64,000 nt of DNA from Flavobacteriaceae bacterium (GTDB lineage: Bacteria; Bacteroidota; Bacteroidia; Flavobacteriales; Flavobacteriaceae). Positions 25,772-34,818 of the stretch are shown here, piece after piece (within the stretch, counting starts at the first letter, position 1; each line of letters starts with the position of its first letter). The position numbers and the translations under genes are program-made. The DNA lies in contig JAQWSC010000015.1 of the NCBI GenBank assembly GCA_029243385.1, forward strand, positions 1 to 64,000. The letters are read 5' to 3'. The notes under the pieces are model-generated. The model was not told the DNA's origin, ran no database searches, and saw nothing but the letters and a program-made list of their open reading frames with translations.

Positions 25772-25877
25772 GAATTGCAATTGAGATGTAAAAATAAGAA
25801 ACCATTTTGAAATGAGGACTCTCTTTTTTCATTCGTACAATTAAACGTATTTTTGCCTTCAAATATTTCAACGACAC

Positions 25878-28691
25878 ATGTCCTACGATTTTAAAAAAAT
25901 TGAAAATAATTGGCAGTCCTTTTGGTCCAAAAACCAAACATTTGCAGCCGAGAACAACAGCAAATTGCCCAAATATTATGTGTTGGATATGTTCCCATAT
26001 CCTTCCGGTGCGGGACTTCATGTGGGACATCCTTTAGGCTATATTGCCAGTGATATTGTGGCCAGATACAAGCGCCACAAAGGATTCAACGTGTTGCATC
26101 CGCAAGGATACGATTCGTTTGGATTGCCTGCCGAACAATATGCTATTCAAACAGGTCAACATCCTGCAATTACTACCGAAACCAATATCAATCGATACCG
26201 ACAACAGCTAGATCAACTAGGATTTTCATTTGATTGGAGTCGTGAAATTCGAACTTCCGATCCAAATTATTACAAGTGGACGCAGTGGATTTTTATTCAA
26301 TTGTTCAACGCTTGGTACGATATTTCATCAAACAAAGCCCGTTCAATTGCTACTTTGATCGAATTGTTTTCAGAGCAAGGCAATGAAAGCATAGCAGCCG
26401 TAAGTGATGACAACACCCCTCAATTTACTGCCCAGCAATGGAATGATTTTTCGGATATAGAACAACAAAAAATACTTTTGCAATACCGACTGGCTTATTT
26501 GTCGGATACAGAAGTCAATTGGTGCGCCGAGTTAGGAACTGTATTGGCAAATGACGAAATTGTTAATGGCGTTTCAGAACGAGGAGGTCACCCTGTAGTT
26601 CGCAAAAAAATGAAGCAATGGAGTATGCGCATTTCGGCCTATGCCGATCGATTGCTTCAGGGCCTTGATAAAATAGATTGGCCTGAGCCGTTAAAAGAAA
26701 TGCAACGTAACTGGATTGGAAAATCTGTTGGGGCTTCGGTAACCTTTCATGTAGTAGATCATGATGCAACGGTTGAAGTATTTACCACTCGACCCGACAC
26801 CTTGTATGGCGTTACATTTATGACATTAGCTCCCGAACACGAGTTGGTCGCTAAAATAACCACTCATGAACAAAGGGATGAGGTAAACGCTTATGTGGAA
26901 CAGACTTCCAAACGTAGCGAACGAGATCGTATGACCGATGTAAAATCCATCACAGGAGTTTTTACAGGAGCCTACGCCATTCATCCATTAACCAAACAAA
27001 AAACGCCTATTTGGATTGGAGATTATGTGTTGGCCGGTTATGGAACAGGAGCTGTAATGGCAGTTCCTTGTGGTGACCAACGCGATTATGATTTCGCAAC
27101 CCATTTTGACATTCCTATTGTCAACATTTTTAAAGATGTGGATATTTCAAAAGAAGCTTTTACAGATAAAGAAAATACCATAATTGCAAATTCTGACTTT
27201 TTGAATGGATTGTCATACGAAAAAGCTTCTCAAAAAGTCATTGCTTCACTGGAAGAAATAGGCGCTGGAAAAGGGACCATCAATTATCGATTGCGAGACG
27301 CTGTTTTTAGCCGACAGCGCTATTGGGGAGAACCCTTTCCTGTATATTATAAAGAAGGAATGCCTCAAATGATCGATCAATCGTATTTACCTATTGTACT
27401 TCCTAAAGTAGAAAAATACTTGCCGACTCAAGAAGGGGCACCGCCTTTGGGAAATTCTTCTCAATGGGCTTGGGATGAGCAAAACAAAGAGGTGGTTTCT
27501 AATAATAAAATAGACCATCAAACAGTATTTCCATTAGAATTAAACACCATGCCAGGATGGGCAGGAAGTTCTTGGTATTTTAATCGATACATGGATGCTC
27601 ACAACTCAGAAGAATTTGCTTCTCAAGAATCATTGCAATATTGGAAAGAAGTGGATTTGTATTTAGGAGGAAGTGAGCATGCTACAGGGCACTTGCTTTA
27701 CTCCCGTTTTTGGCAACACTTTTTGTACGACATGGAGCAAGTTCCTGTCGAAGAATACGCAAAAAAATTAATCAATCAGGGAATGATTTTAGGGACCAGT
27801 GCACTCGCTTACCGAGAAAGAGGCACTCAAACATTTCTATCCAAAGGATTGATTAAAGACAAACCTGTTGATCCCGTTCATGTGGATGTAAGTCTTGTTA
27901 ATAGTTCGGATGAATTGGATATTGAACAACTCAAAAAATGGCAACCCCAATTTTCGGAAGCTAGCTTTGAGTTGGAAGAAGGTGTGTTTAGAGTAGGACG
28001 TGAGATTGAAAAAATGTCAAAATCCAAATACAATGTTGTCAATCCCGATGATATATGCGAGCAATATGGCGCAGACACCCTGCGGATGTATGAAATGTTT
28101 TTGGGGCCGATCGAACAAGCAAAACCTTGGAATACAGCAGGAATTTCGGGAGTTCACTCCTTTTTAAGAAAATTATGGAAATTGTTTCATCTCAAAGGTT
28201 CATTTGAAATTTCGGAAGAAAAACCCTCTGGGGAATCCTTAAAAACACTTCATAAAACCATCAAGAAAGTAACGGAAGACATTGAAAATTTTTCTTTCAA
28301 CACATCGGTAAGTTCTTTTATGATTTGTGTGAACGAATTGACATCTCAACAATGCAATCAACGGCAGGTTTTAGAACCGCTTACGTGTTTAATTTCTCCT
28401 TTTGCTCCGCATATAGCGGAAGAATTATGGAAATTATTAGGGCATCGAGGGTCTATATCCAAAACACCTTATCCGTTGTACGAAGAAGCCTATTTGGTAG
28501 AAAGCACTAAAGAATATCCTATTTCTTTTAATGGAAAAATGAGGTTTACCAAAAAACTTTCCCTTTCACTATCACCAAAAGAGGTTGAAAGTGAAGTGCT
28601 CGCAGACGATCGAACACAACAACAGCTAAACGGTAGAACGCCTAAAAAAGTGATTGTTGTGCCTGGTAAAATTGTAAATATTGTAGGTTGA
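25878..28691 (+). CDS. leuS: Leucyl-tRNA synthetase
   Basis: A class I aminoacyl-tRNA synthetase charging tRNA-Leu. Of 937 residues, the HIGH box is HVGH (48-51). The CP1 editing domain follows in the middle (VFTTRPDTLYGVTFMTLAPEH, then TGAVMAVPCGDQRDYDFA). The KMSKS loop reads EKMSKSKYNVVNPDD near 712, and the anticodon-binding domain is C-terminal. Extra inserted segments make it longer than E. coli LeuRS (about 860), as is usual for Bacteroidota. A TATTTTTG box about 25 bp upstream is a probable promoter. It overlaps the SemiSWEET gene by four bases. Confidence 0.97.
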   Translation: MSYDFKKIENNWQSFWSKNQTFAAENNSKLPKYYVLDMFPYPSGAGLHVGHPLGYIASDIVARYKRHKGFNVLHPQGYDSFGLPAEQYAIQTGQHPAITTETNINRYRQQLDQLGFSFDWSREIRTSDPNYYKWTQWIFIQLFNAWYDISSNKARSIATLIELFSEQGNESIAAVSDDNTPQFTAQQWNDFSDIEQQKILLQYRLAYLSDTEVNWCAELGTVLANDEIVNGVSERGGHPVVRKKMKQWSMRISAYADRLLQGLDKIDWPEPLKEMQRNWIGKSVGASVTFHVVDHDATVEVFTTRPDTLYGVTFMTLAPEHELVAKITTHEQRDEVNAYVEQTSKRSERDRMTDVKSITGVFTGAYAIHPLTKQKTPIWIGDYVLAGYGTGAVMAVPCGDQRDYDFATHFDIPIVNIFKDVDISKEAFTDKENTIIANSDFLNGLSYEKASQKVIASLEEIGAGKGTINYRLRDAVFSRQRYWGEPFPVYYKEGMPQMIDQSYLPIVLPKVEKYLPTQEGAPPLGNSSQWAWDEQNKEVVSNNKIDHQTVFPLELNTMPGWAGSSWYFNRYMDAHNSEEFASQESLQYWKEVDLYLGGSEHATGHLLYSRFWQHFLYDMEQVPVEEYAKKLINQGMILGTSALAYRERGTQTFLSKGLIKDKPVDPVHVDVSLVNSSDELDIEQLKKWQPQFSEASFELEEGVFRVGREIEKMSKSKYNVVNPDDICEQYGADTLRMYEMFLGPIEQAKPWNTAGISGVHSFLRKLWKLFHLKGSFEISEEKPSGESLKTLHKTIKKVTEDIENFSFNTSVSSFMICVNELTSQQCNQRQVLEPLTCLISPFAPHIAEELWKLLGHRGSISKTPYPLYEEAYLVESTKEYPISFNGKMRFTKKLSLSLSPKEVESEVLADDRTQQQLNGRTPKKVIVVPGKIVNIVG

Positions 28692-28960
28692 TGGATATAT
28701 CTATTGAATGGATTGGATTTATAGCGGCCCTTTTAACAACAGGAGCGTTTGTTCCTCAAGTGTTCAAAACACTCAAAACCCAATCAACCGATGGGCTTTC
28801 ATTAACGATGTATATGAGCATGTTTGTAGGAATCATGTTGTGGCTGTTTTATGGGATCAAAATCCAAAGTCTTTCGATGATTGTGGCCAATGTGGTAACC
28901 GGAGGATTGACACTTTCTATGTTAGTAATGATTATTCGAAACAAAAAGAAAAATAAATAA
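28688..28960 (+). CDS. SemiSWEET-type sugar transporter
   Basis: A 90-residue protein with three transmembrane helices forming a single MtN3/PQ-loop unit. It has the motif GAFVPQVFKTLKTQSTDGLS and a second-helix MYMSMFVGIMLWLFYG. SemiSWEETs work as dimers that let sugars cross the membrane. Translation is coupled to leuS by a four-base overlap, which is probably incidental to function. The substrate is not predictable. Confidence 0.9.
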   Translation: MMDISIEWIGFIAALLTTGAFVPQVFKTLKTQSTDGLSLTMYMSMFVGIMLWLFYGIKIQSLSMIVANVVTGGLTLSMLVMIIRNKKKNK

Positions 28961-29004
28961 CGGATATTTCATAATTTTACAATTCAATCTCAAAAAACTT
29001 TTTT

Positions 29005-29697
29005 ATGACAGGGTATTATATTTTAGCGCTTGTTATCGGTGGAATCAGCATGCTTGTAAGCTCACAGTTGAAAAGTAAGTTTAAGAAATATTCAAAAGTG
29101 ACTTTGCGCAATGGAATGAGTGGAGCAGAAATTGCAGAAAAAATGCTCTCTGATCATGGAATTCGTGATGTAAAAGTTGTGTCCACTCCAGGAATGTTAA
29201 CCGATCATTACAATCCCAAAACCAAAACAGTAAACTTAAGCGAAGGAGTGTATTCCAAGCGAAACGCTTCTGCAGCAGCAGTGGCGGCACACGAGTGCGG
29301 TCATGCCGTTCAGCATGCCATCGGATATGAGTGGCTCCAAATGCGCTCTAAGCTGGTGCCTGTGGTAAGTGTGGCGGCAAACTATTCGATTTGGGTTATT
29401 ATTGCTGGTTTGTTTTTTTCAAGCAGCACGGCTTTCGGTTACGAATTGGCAATGATTGGAGTTGTCATGTTTGGCTTTGGAACCTTGTTTAGCTTTGTGA
29501 CACTTCCTGTTGAATACGATGCAAGCAACCGAGCCTTAGCCTGGCTAGAACGAAAAAACATGGTGTCTCAACAAGAACTTGTTGGCGCAAAAGATGCTCT
29601 TAAATGGGCAGCACGCACTTATGTAGTAGCAGCTATTGGATCTTTGGCAACGCTTATCTATTTATTGCTTCGAGTGAATTCTTCAAACAGAAATTAA
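29005..29697 (+). CDS. Membrane zinc metallopeptidase (YugP-like)
   Basis: A 230-residue inner-membrane protein of the neutral zinc metallopeptidase family (DUF2206/YugP type). It starts with a membrane helix (TGYYILALVIGGISMLVSSQ). The zinc motif HECGH (96-100, an HExxH) sits in AAVAAHECGHAVQHA. Two or three further hydrophobic helices follow (about 120-165, 205-225), and a conserved LPVEYDASNRALAWL probably supplies the third ligand. The substrate is unknown; membrane-protein quality control is a reasonable inference. It is convergent with the Lrp gene, with no gap. Confidence 0.87.
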   Translation: MTGYYILALVIGGISMLVSSQLKSKFKKYSKVTLRNGMSGAEIAEKMLSDHGIRDVKVVSTPGMLTDHYNPKTKTVNLSEGVYSKRNASAAAVAAHECGHAVQHAIGYEWLQMRSKLVPVVSVAANYSIWVIIAGLFFSSSTAFGYELAMIGVVMFGFGTLFSFVTLPVEYDASNRALAWLERKNMVSQQELVGAKDALKWAARTYVVAAIGSLATLIYLLLRVNSSNRN

Positions 29698-30168
29698 TTA
29701 CAACGCAATTTGACGATCTATTTGCTGTTCCAAAGAAATAAAAGTTTCGGTTCGGGAAATGCCTTCAATGGACTGAATTTCTTTGTTGAGTAAGCTCATT
29801 AAATGTTCGTTGTCTTTGCAGATGACTTTTATCAAAACACTCCAATTGCCTGTAGTATAATGACATTCCAAAACTTCAGGAATTTCTTTGAGTTTATTAA
29901 CAGCCTCGGGGTTACGCATAGCTTTGTCCAAATAAATCCCAATAAAAGCCATAGTAGTGTACCCTAAAATTTTTGGGTTTACTTTAAGATTGCTACTGGC
30001 TATAATTCCAGCACTTTCTAATTTTCGTAACCGCTGATGAATAGCTGCACCCGAAATTCCCACACTGCGTGAAATTTCTAAAATGGGTCGTCGGGCGTCT
30101 TCCATCAAAGCGCGCAGCAATTGCTTGTCAATACCGTCGATAATTACCTGTTGATCAATACGCTTCAT
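29698..30168 (-). CDS. Lrp/AsnC family transcriptional regulator
   Basis: A 156-residue regulator. The N-terminal winged helix-turn-helix (DGIDKQLLRALMEDARRPILEISRSVGISGAAIHQRLRKLESAGII) binds DNA. The C-terminal RAM domain (YTTMAFIGIYLDKAM, ECHYTTGNWSVLIKVICKD) binds amino acids. It is encoded against the metallopeptidase and faces a 170-bp AT-rich divergent region before the DUF423 gene, where autoregulatory sites would be expected. Its regulon is unknown. Confidence 0.92.
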   Translation of the reverse strand: MKRIDQQVIIDGIDKQLLRALMEDARRPILEISRSVGISGAAIHQRLRKLESAGIIASSNLKVNPKILGYTTMAFIGIYLDKAMRNPEAVNKLKEIPEVLECHYTTGNWSVLIKVICKDNEHLMSLLNKEIQSIEGISRTETFISLEQQIDRQIAL

Positions 30169-30342
30169 TAGTTTCTATTTATAATTAATTGTTGTAATAA
30201 AATTAAATATTTCAATTCAATTTTTTAAAATCCTGCGTAAATGTAATGTAATAAATTGATTTGGATATGCTTTATAAACGATTCTAACTCCTTCGGCAAC
30301 CAAGATAAATGAGTACATTTGTAGTGTACTTAAATTGTTGGA

Positions 30343-30738
30343 ATGAATACTAAGTTGGTTTTTTGGGCGTGTTTTTTCGGACTAACGTCCGTTGTCTTTG
30401 GCGCTTTTGGCGCACATATTTTGGAAAATTACCTAACTTTTGATGAACTACAATCTTTTGAAACCGCTACATCGTATCAGCTTCTTCATAGCCTATTGTT
30501 GCTTATAGTGGCTTCTTCAACTTTTTTTTCAATCCAAACAGTTCAGTGGGCGGGTCGATTCTTGGTGGTAGGAATTTTCCTTTTTTCATTTTCTATTTAC
30601 GCGCTAACTCTTGATCACCTAATGGGAATTCATTTAGGATTTTTAGGCCCCGTAACACCTCTTGGAGGAATGTGTCTTATAGTGTCTTGGGGGATTTTAA
30701 TGACAGCGACTGTTAAGAAATTAAAAACGCATCGGTAA
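30343..30738 (+). CDS. DUF423 family small membrane protein
   Basis: A 131-residue inner-membrane protein with four hydrophobic helices. It has the family pattern GLTSVVFGAFGAHILENYLT (residues 14-33), ATSYQLLHSLLLL and LGFLGPVTPLGGMCLI. E. coli YgdD is a relative of unknown role. A TACATTTG box 40 bp upstream is a likely promoter. About 97 bases separate it from hemD; they hold a 7-bp hairpin (30743-30763) without a T-tract and nothing else I can name. Confidence 0.88.
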   Translation: MNTKLVFWACFFGLTSVVFGAFGAHILENYLTFDELQSFETATSYQLLHSLLLLIVASSTFFSIQTVQWAGRFLVVGIFLFSFSIYALTLDHLMGIHLGFLGPVTPLGGMCLIVSWGILMTATVKKLKTHR

Positions 30739-30835
30739 TCGGCTACTGTGTATAGGACAGTAGATAAAAGATCGTTCAAATTGCGATGATTGCCAATTAA
30801 AAATACCTGCTTCGGTATGGAGGTGGAATTTAAAA

Positions 30836-31582
30836 CTATCTTTTGTTTGCCTCTCGAATGTAAGAGTCCAACGCCATAGTCATTGATGGAGTTTTTGGCG
30901 AGGGCGCTTCGATATCAATACGCAACCCCGCTTCTTTGGCAGCTTTTACTGTAGTATTTCCAAAAACTGCAATCCGAGTATTATTTTGCTCAAAATCAGG
31001 AAAGTTTTTGAATAAAGAATCGATACCAGAGGGGCTGAAAAACACCAACACATCGTAATACACATCTCTCAAATCAGAAAGATCACTTACAACTGTCTTG
31101 TAAAACACGCCTTGAGTCCAATTAATATTTAACTCATTAAGCTGAGCAGGAATACTGGGCTTTAGCATATCTGAACAAGGAAGCAAAAAAGTTTCGTCTT
31201 TGTATTTTTTGATGAGCGAAACAATATCTTCAAATTTTCGTTGACCCACATAGATCTTTCGCTTTCTATACACTACATATTTTTGCAAATAATAGGCAAC
31301 GGCTTCCGATTGACAAAAATACTTGAGAGAGTTTGGAATGGTATAACGCATTTCTTCGGCCACTCTAAAAAAGTGATCAACCGCATTTCTACTGGTCAAT
31401 ATAATGGCAGAGTATTTTGTTAAATCTATTTTTTGATGGCGAATTTCCTTTGCGGGAACTCCTTCAACATGAATAAAGGGGCGAAAGTCAATATTCACCT
31501 TAAGGTTTTCTTTCAATTGAATGTAAGGAGAATTTTCAATGGTAGGTTGTGGCTGAGAAACCAAAATCGTTTTTACTTTCAT
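30836..31582 (-). CDS. hemD: Uroporphyrinogen-III synthase
   Basis: HemD closes hydroxymethylbilane to uroporphyrinogen III in haem synthesis. The 248-residue protein has the two-domain alternating pattern of this poorly conserved family: KVKTILVSQPQP, YSAIILTSRNAVDHFF, EDIVSLIKKYKDETFLLPCSDM and VLVFFSPSGIDSLFKNF. The C-terminal RIAVFGNTTVKAAKEAGLR is the best match. It follows the DUF4271 gene by 11 bp, and this pairing is usual in flavobacteria. Confidence 0.88.
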   Translation of the reverse strand: MKVKTILVSQPQPTIENSPYIQLKENLKVNIDFRPFIHVEGVPAKEIRHQKIDLTKYSAIILTSRNAVDHFFRVAEEMRYTIPNSLKYFCQSEAVAYYLQKYVVYRKRKIYVGQRKFEDIVSLIKKYKDETFLLPCSDMLKPSIPAQLNELNINWTQGVFYKTVVSDLSDLRDVYYDVLVFFSPSGIDSLFKNFPDFEQNNTRIAVFGNTTVKAAKEAGLRIDIEAPSPKTPSMTMALDSYIREANKR

Positions 31583-31593
31583 AAAATTGTTGT

Positions 31594-32253
31594 TTAACCC
31601 TCAATAAAAACCTTTATTAAAATCAATAAGGGTATGATTTCAAAGGCGCAAAGATACAAAATAAAATAGAGATAATGGCTTTTAATGAGGCTTCTGTTTG
31701 TATAAATAAAAACTCCCAGGATACCCATTTGCAGCAAGCAATAAAGCAACGTAATTATATAAAGAATGGAGGTCTTAAAATGTGGAGTGTAAGCCAATAT
31801 ACACAAGGAAATGAATAAAATAACGGCCATTAAATTGCGAAGACTAATTCGCAAAAAAAGATTTTTTTGGAACAATTTCTCCGAATGAAACGCAAATGCT
31901 AAAAGGCGCTCAATTAAAAATCGACCTCCCCAATAGGCTGTAAAAAACAAAAAAAACATCCAAAAAAACTTTGGAGACGTTGAAATTAATTTAAAGTGCG
32001 AACACAAAATCACTACAAAAATGGAAAATATAGCTTGACGAATTCCAAAAAAACAACAATTCAATTTATTGAAAATAGGGGAATTTGAGCGACTGTAAAT
32101 CCCCAAATATTTATCAAATTCAAACACCCTTATAAAATAGGAAAACTGAATAGGCGCAATGATTTTTGAAACGCAAAGTAAAGTCAATACACAAAAAAAC
32201 ACCCAGTTTACCCAGGTCAATGTATTTGCAACAATTTCGATAGCAAAACCCAT
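31594..32253 (-). CDS. DUF4271 family membrane protein
   Basis: A 219-residue polytopic protein with six or seven hydrophobic segments (for example TWVNWVFFCVLTLLCVSKI, FFWMFFLFFTAYWGG, LMAVILFISLCILAY). It matches the Bacteroidota family DUF4271, typically encoded just before hemD. I know of no function. The 11-bp spacing suggests cotranscription with hemD. Codon use is AT-rich like its neighbours. Confidence 0.8.
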   Translation of the reverse strand: MGFAIEIVANTLTWVNWVFFCVLTLLCVSKIIAPIQFSYFIRVFEFDKYLGIYSRSNSPIFNKLNCCFFGIRQAIFSIFVVILCSHFKLISTSPKFFWMFFLFFTAYWGGRFLIERLLAFAFHSEKLFQKNLFLRISLRNLMAVILFISLCILAYTPHFKTSILYIITLLYCLLQMGILGVFIYTNRSLIKSHYLYFILYLCAFEIIPLLILIKVFIEG

Positions 32254-32337
32254 GATACAAAAATACTATTAATCTCTGGTTTATCATTCACCAAAAAAAC
32301 ATGAAATAAATATGTATTTTTGTGAGGAATAAAAATC

Positions 32338-33078
32338 ATGTCAAAGGCACTCGTCATAATCCCTACTTTCAATGAGGCTGAAAACATTGTGTTAATGTTA
32401 GAAGCTATTATGAATCTTCCTGAATATTTTTCTGTTTTGGTGGTAGATGACAATTCCCCAGACGGAACGGCTGTACTGGTTGAAAACTTTATGAAATCGT
32501 ATTCCGATCGAATTTTTATTGTAAAAAGAGCGAAAAAAGAAGGATTGGGTGTTGCTTATATAGCCGGTTTTCGATGGGCGCTACAGCGAGCCTATTCTTT
32601 TATTTTTGAAATGGACGCCGACTTCTCCCACAACCCCAAAGACTTGTCTCGATTGTTAGCTCCTTTGAGTGCCAATCAAACAGATATGGTAGTTGGATCG
32701 CGATACGCCAAAGGAATTCATGTTGTAAATTGGCCTTTGTTGCGTATTTTGATTTCCTATGGCGCCTCTGTATATGCCCGACTTGTCACAGGAATCCCTA
32801 TTAAAGATACCACCTCGGGTTTTGTTGGCTATCGAAGAGAAGTGCTAGAAGCTCTCAACTTTGATAAAATTCAATTTGTAGGGTATGCGTTCCAAATTGA
32901 ATTAAAATTTAAAACATGGAAAAAGCAGTTTCGTTTTGTTGAAATTCCAATTATTTTTACTGATCGGGTTCGTGGAGACTCCAAAATGAATACTTCCATA
33001 ATTTCTGAAGCTGTTTTTGGAATTATTGAGATGAAAATCAGAAGCTTTTTTAACAAAAATGACCGAGCATCATCCTGA
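32338..33078 (+). CDS. Polyprenol monophosphomannose synthase (GT2 glycosyltransferase)
   Basis: A 246-residue GT2 enzyme of the dolichyl-phosphate-mannose synthase type. It has ALVIIPTFNEAENI, VLVVDDNSPDGTA, the catalytic EMDADFSHNPKDL and VVGSRYAKGIHVVNWP, then KDTTSGFVGYRREVL. It lacks the C-terminal membrane anchor of some relatives. It would transfer mannose or another sugar from a nucleotide donor to a polyprenyl phosphate on the inner face of the membrane. Alone here, it has no glycosylation operon beside it; pyrC follows after 40 bp. Confidence 0.9.
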   Translation: MSKALVIIPTFNEAENIVLMLEAIMNLPEYFSVLVVDDNSPDGTAVLVENFMKSYSDRIFIVKRAKKEGLGVAYIAGFRWALQRAYSFIFEMDADFSHNPKDLSRLLAPLSANQTDMVVGSRYAKGIHVVNWPLLRILISYGASVYARLVTGIPIKDTTSGFVGYRREVLEALNFDKIQFVGYAFQIELKFKTWKKQFRFVEIPIIFTDRVRGDSKMNTSIISEAVFGIIEMKIRSFFNKNDRASS

Positions 33079-33118
33079 TTTAAATTCATTACTTTTGTGA
33101 ACTAATTCCAATGCCATC

Positions 33119-34456
33119 ATGCCAAAAACACTTATCACTCGTGCCAAAATTGTTAATGAAGGAACCGTTTCTGATCAAGACATCCTTATTGATGGGCAGT
33201 ATATAAAACGCATTGCTGACTCTATTCCACCTACTGAGGATATGGAGGTAATTGACGCAAAGGGTGCTTTTTTGTTACCCGGTGTTATTGACGATCAGGT
33301 GCATTTTAGAGAGCCTGGACTTACCCATAAAGCGACTATTGGCTCCGAATCTAAGGCAGCCGTAGCAGGAGGAATTACTTCTTTTATAGAAATGCCAAAC
33401 ACTGTTCCTCAAGCTACAACACTCGAAAAGTTAGAAGCAAAATTTGACATTGCCTCCAACGATTCTTGGGCAAATTATTCGTTCATGTTTGGAGGCACCA
33501 ATGACAATTTTGATCAAATCATGAGTGTCGACCCCAAACAGGTGGCAGGATTGAAACTTTTTTTAGGATCATCAACAGGAAATATGCTTGTCGATGACCC
33601 GCAAACATTAAAGAAGATTTTTTCAAACACGCCTTTACTTATTTCGGTGCATTGTGAAGACGAAACAACGATTCGAAAAAATCTAAAAGCGCATCAAGAA
33701 CAATACGGAGAAGATATTCCAATACATTGTCATCCGGTTATTCGAAGCGCAGAAGCCTGTTATCTTTCCTCTTCCAAAGCCATTGAATTGGCCAAAGAAA
33801 CAGGAGCTAGATTGCATGTATTTCATCTTTCTACCGAAAAAGAAACACATTTGTTTGACAATACCATTCCGCTTGAACAGAAGAAAATTACGGCCGAAGT
33901 ATGCGTTCATCACTTGACTTTTTCAGACAAAGATTATTTGGAAAAAGGAACTCATATTAAGTGGAATCCTGCCGTAAAAACAGAAAGTGATCGTGCAGGA
34001 TTGTGGAAAGCACTCTTGGATGATCGTATTGATGTGATTGCTACTGATCACGCTCCACATACTTTAGAAGAAAAAAACAATATATACACCAAAGCACCTT
34101 CGGGAGGACCTTTGGTTCAACACGCCTTGGTAGCAATGATGGATGCCGTAAGTGAGGGCAAAATTACCATTGAAATAATGGTTGAAAAAATGTGTCACAA
34201 TCCTGCCATTTTGTTTGAAATCGAAAAACGCGGCTTTGTAAGAGAAGGTTATTATGCGGACTTGGTTCTGCTGCAACCCAACCAACCTTGGCATGTTGAC
34301 AAAAGCAATATTTTGTATCAATGCGGATGGTCTCCTTTTGAAGGACATGAATTTCAGTCATCGGTAACCCACACTTTTATCAACGGTCACTTGGCTTATA
34401 ATAACGGAGCTTTTTCTCCCCTTAAAAAGGCAAAACGTCTTACCTTTAATCGATGA
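33119..34456 (+). CDS. pyrC: Dihydroorotase
   Basis: This zinc enzyme cyclises carbamoyl-aspartate to dihydroorotate in pyrimidine synthesis. The 445-residue class I protein has DDQVHFREPGLTHKATIGSE, with the metal site spelled QVHFRE instead of DxHxH. FLGSSTGNMLV supplies the region of the bridging ligand, with later HCED, HLSTEKE and IATDHAPHT metal-site motifs. The AIA-like substitution in the first motif (QVHFR) is usual in this phylum. It overlaps the DUF4296 gene by four bases. Confidence 0.9.
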   Translation: MPKTLITRAKIVNEGTVSDQDILIDGQYIKRIADSIPPTEDMEVIDAKGAFLLPGVIDDQVHFREPGLTHKATIGSESKAAVAGGITSFIEMPNTVPQATTLEKLEAKFDIASNDSWANYSFMFGGTNDNFDQIMSVDPKQVAGLKLFLGSSTGNMLVDDPQTLKKIFSNTPLLISVHCEDETTIRKNLKAHQEQYGEDIPIHCHPVIRSAEACYLSSSKAIELAKETGARLHVFHLSTEKETHLFDNTIPLEQKKITAEVCVHHLTFSDKDYLEKGTHIKWNPAVKTESDRAGLWKALLDDRIDVIATDHAPHTLEEKNNIYTKAPSGGPLVQHALVAMMDAVSEGKITIEIMVEKMCHNPAILFEIEKRGFVREGYYADLVLLQPNQPWHVDKSNILYQCGWSPFEGHEFQSSVTHTFINGHLAYNNGAFSPLKKAKRLTFNR

Positions 34457-34818
34457 AAAAAATAGCTTTTCTTTGTTTGTTTCTCTTTTCGTGTTCTCCC
34501 AAAGAACGCGTTCAAAAGCCCGAAAACCTAATGTCACCCGATCAAATGGTAGCATTTTTGATTGATATCAATATCATCAATGCTTCTAGAGGTTATCGAA
34601 ACCAAGACGGCCTTTCGTATGTTAGTATAAACGACACTATCATTTATAAAATTCATCAAATTGACAGTCTTCAATTTGTTAACAGCAACGCCTATTACGC
34701 ATCCAAACCCAAGGAATATCTGAAAATATATGAGTTGGTAGAAGAAAAAATAGATCATTTAAAGGACAGTTTAAACACCAGAGCGGAAGAAGAAAAGAAA
34801 TCCAATAATAAAAATTAG
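34453..34818 (+). CDS. DUF4296 lipoprotein
   Basis: A 121-residue lipoprotein (signal peptide MKKIAFLCLFLFSC, Cys14). It has a small helical domain of the DUF4296 type (MSPDQMVAFLIDINIINASRG, YASKPKEYLKIYELVEEKID) and a charged Glu/Lys/Asn tail. DUF4296 genes regularly follow pyrC in flavobacteria. Their function is unknown to me. It is convergent with the epimerase gene and shares four bases at the ends. Confidence 0.82.
   Translation: MKKIAFLCLFLFSCSPKERVQKPENLMSPDQMVAFLIDINIINASRGYRNQDGLSYVSINDTIIYKIHQIDSLQFVNSNAYYASKPKEYLKIYELVEEKIDHLKDSLNTRAEEEKKSNNKN

Noticed and set aside
30743-30763. Terminator for the DUF423 gene
   Set aside because: CTACTGT/ACAGTAG is a perfect 7-bp stem, but no T-tract follows on either strand.
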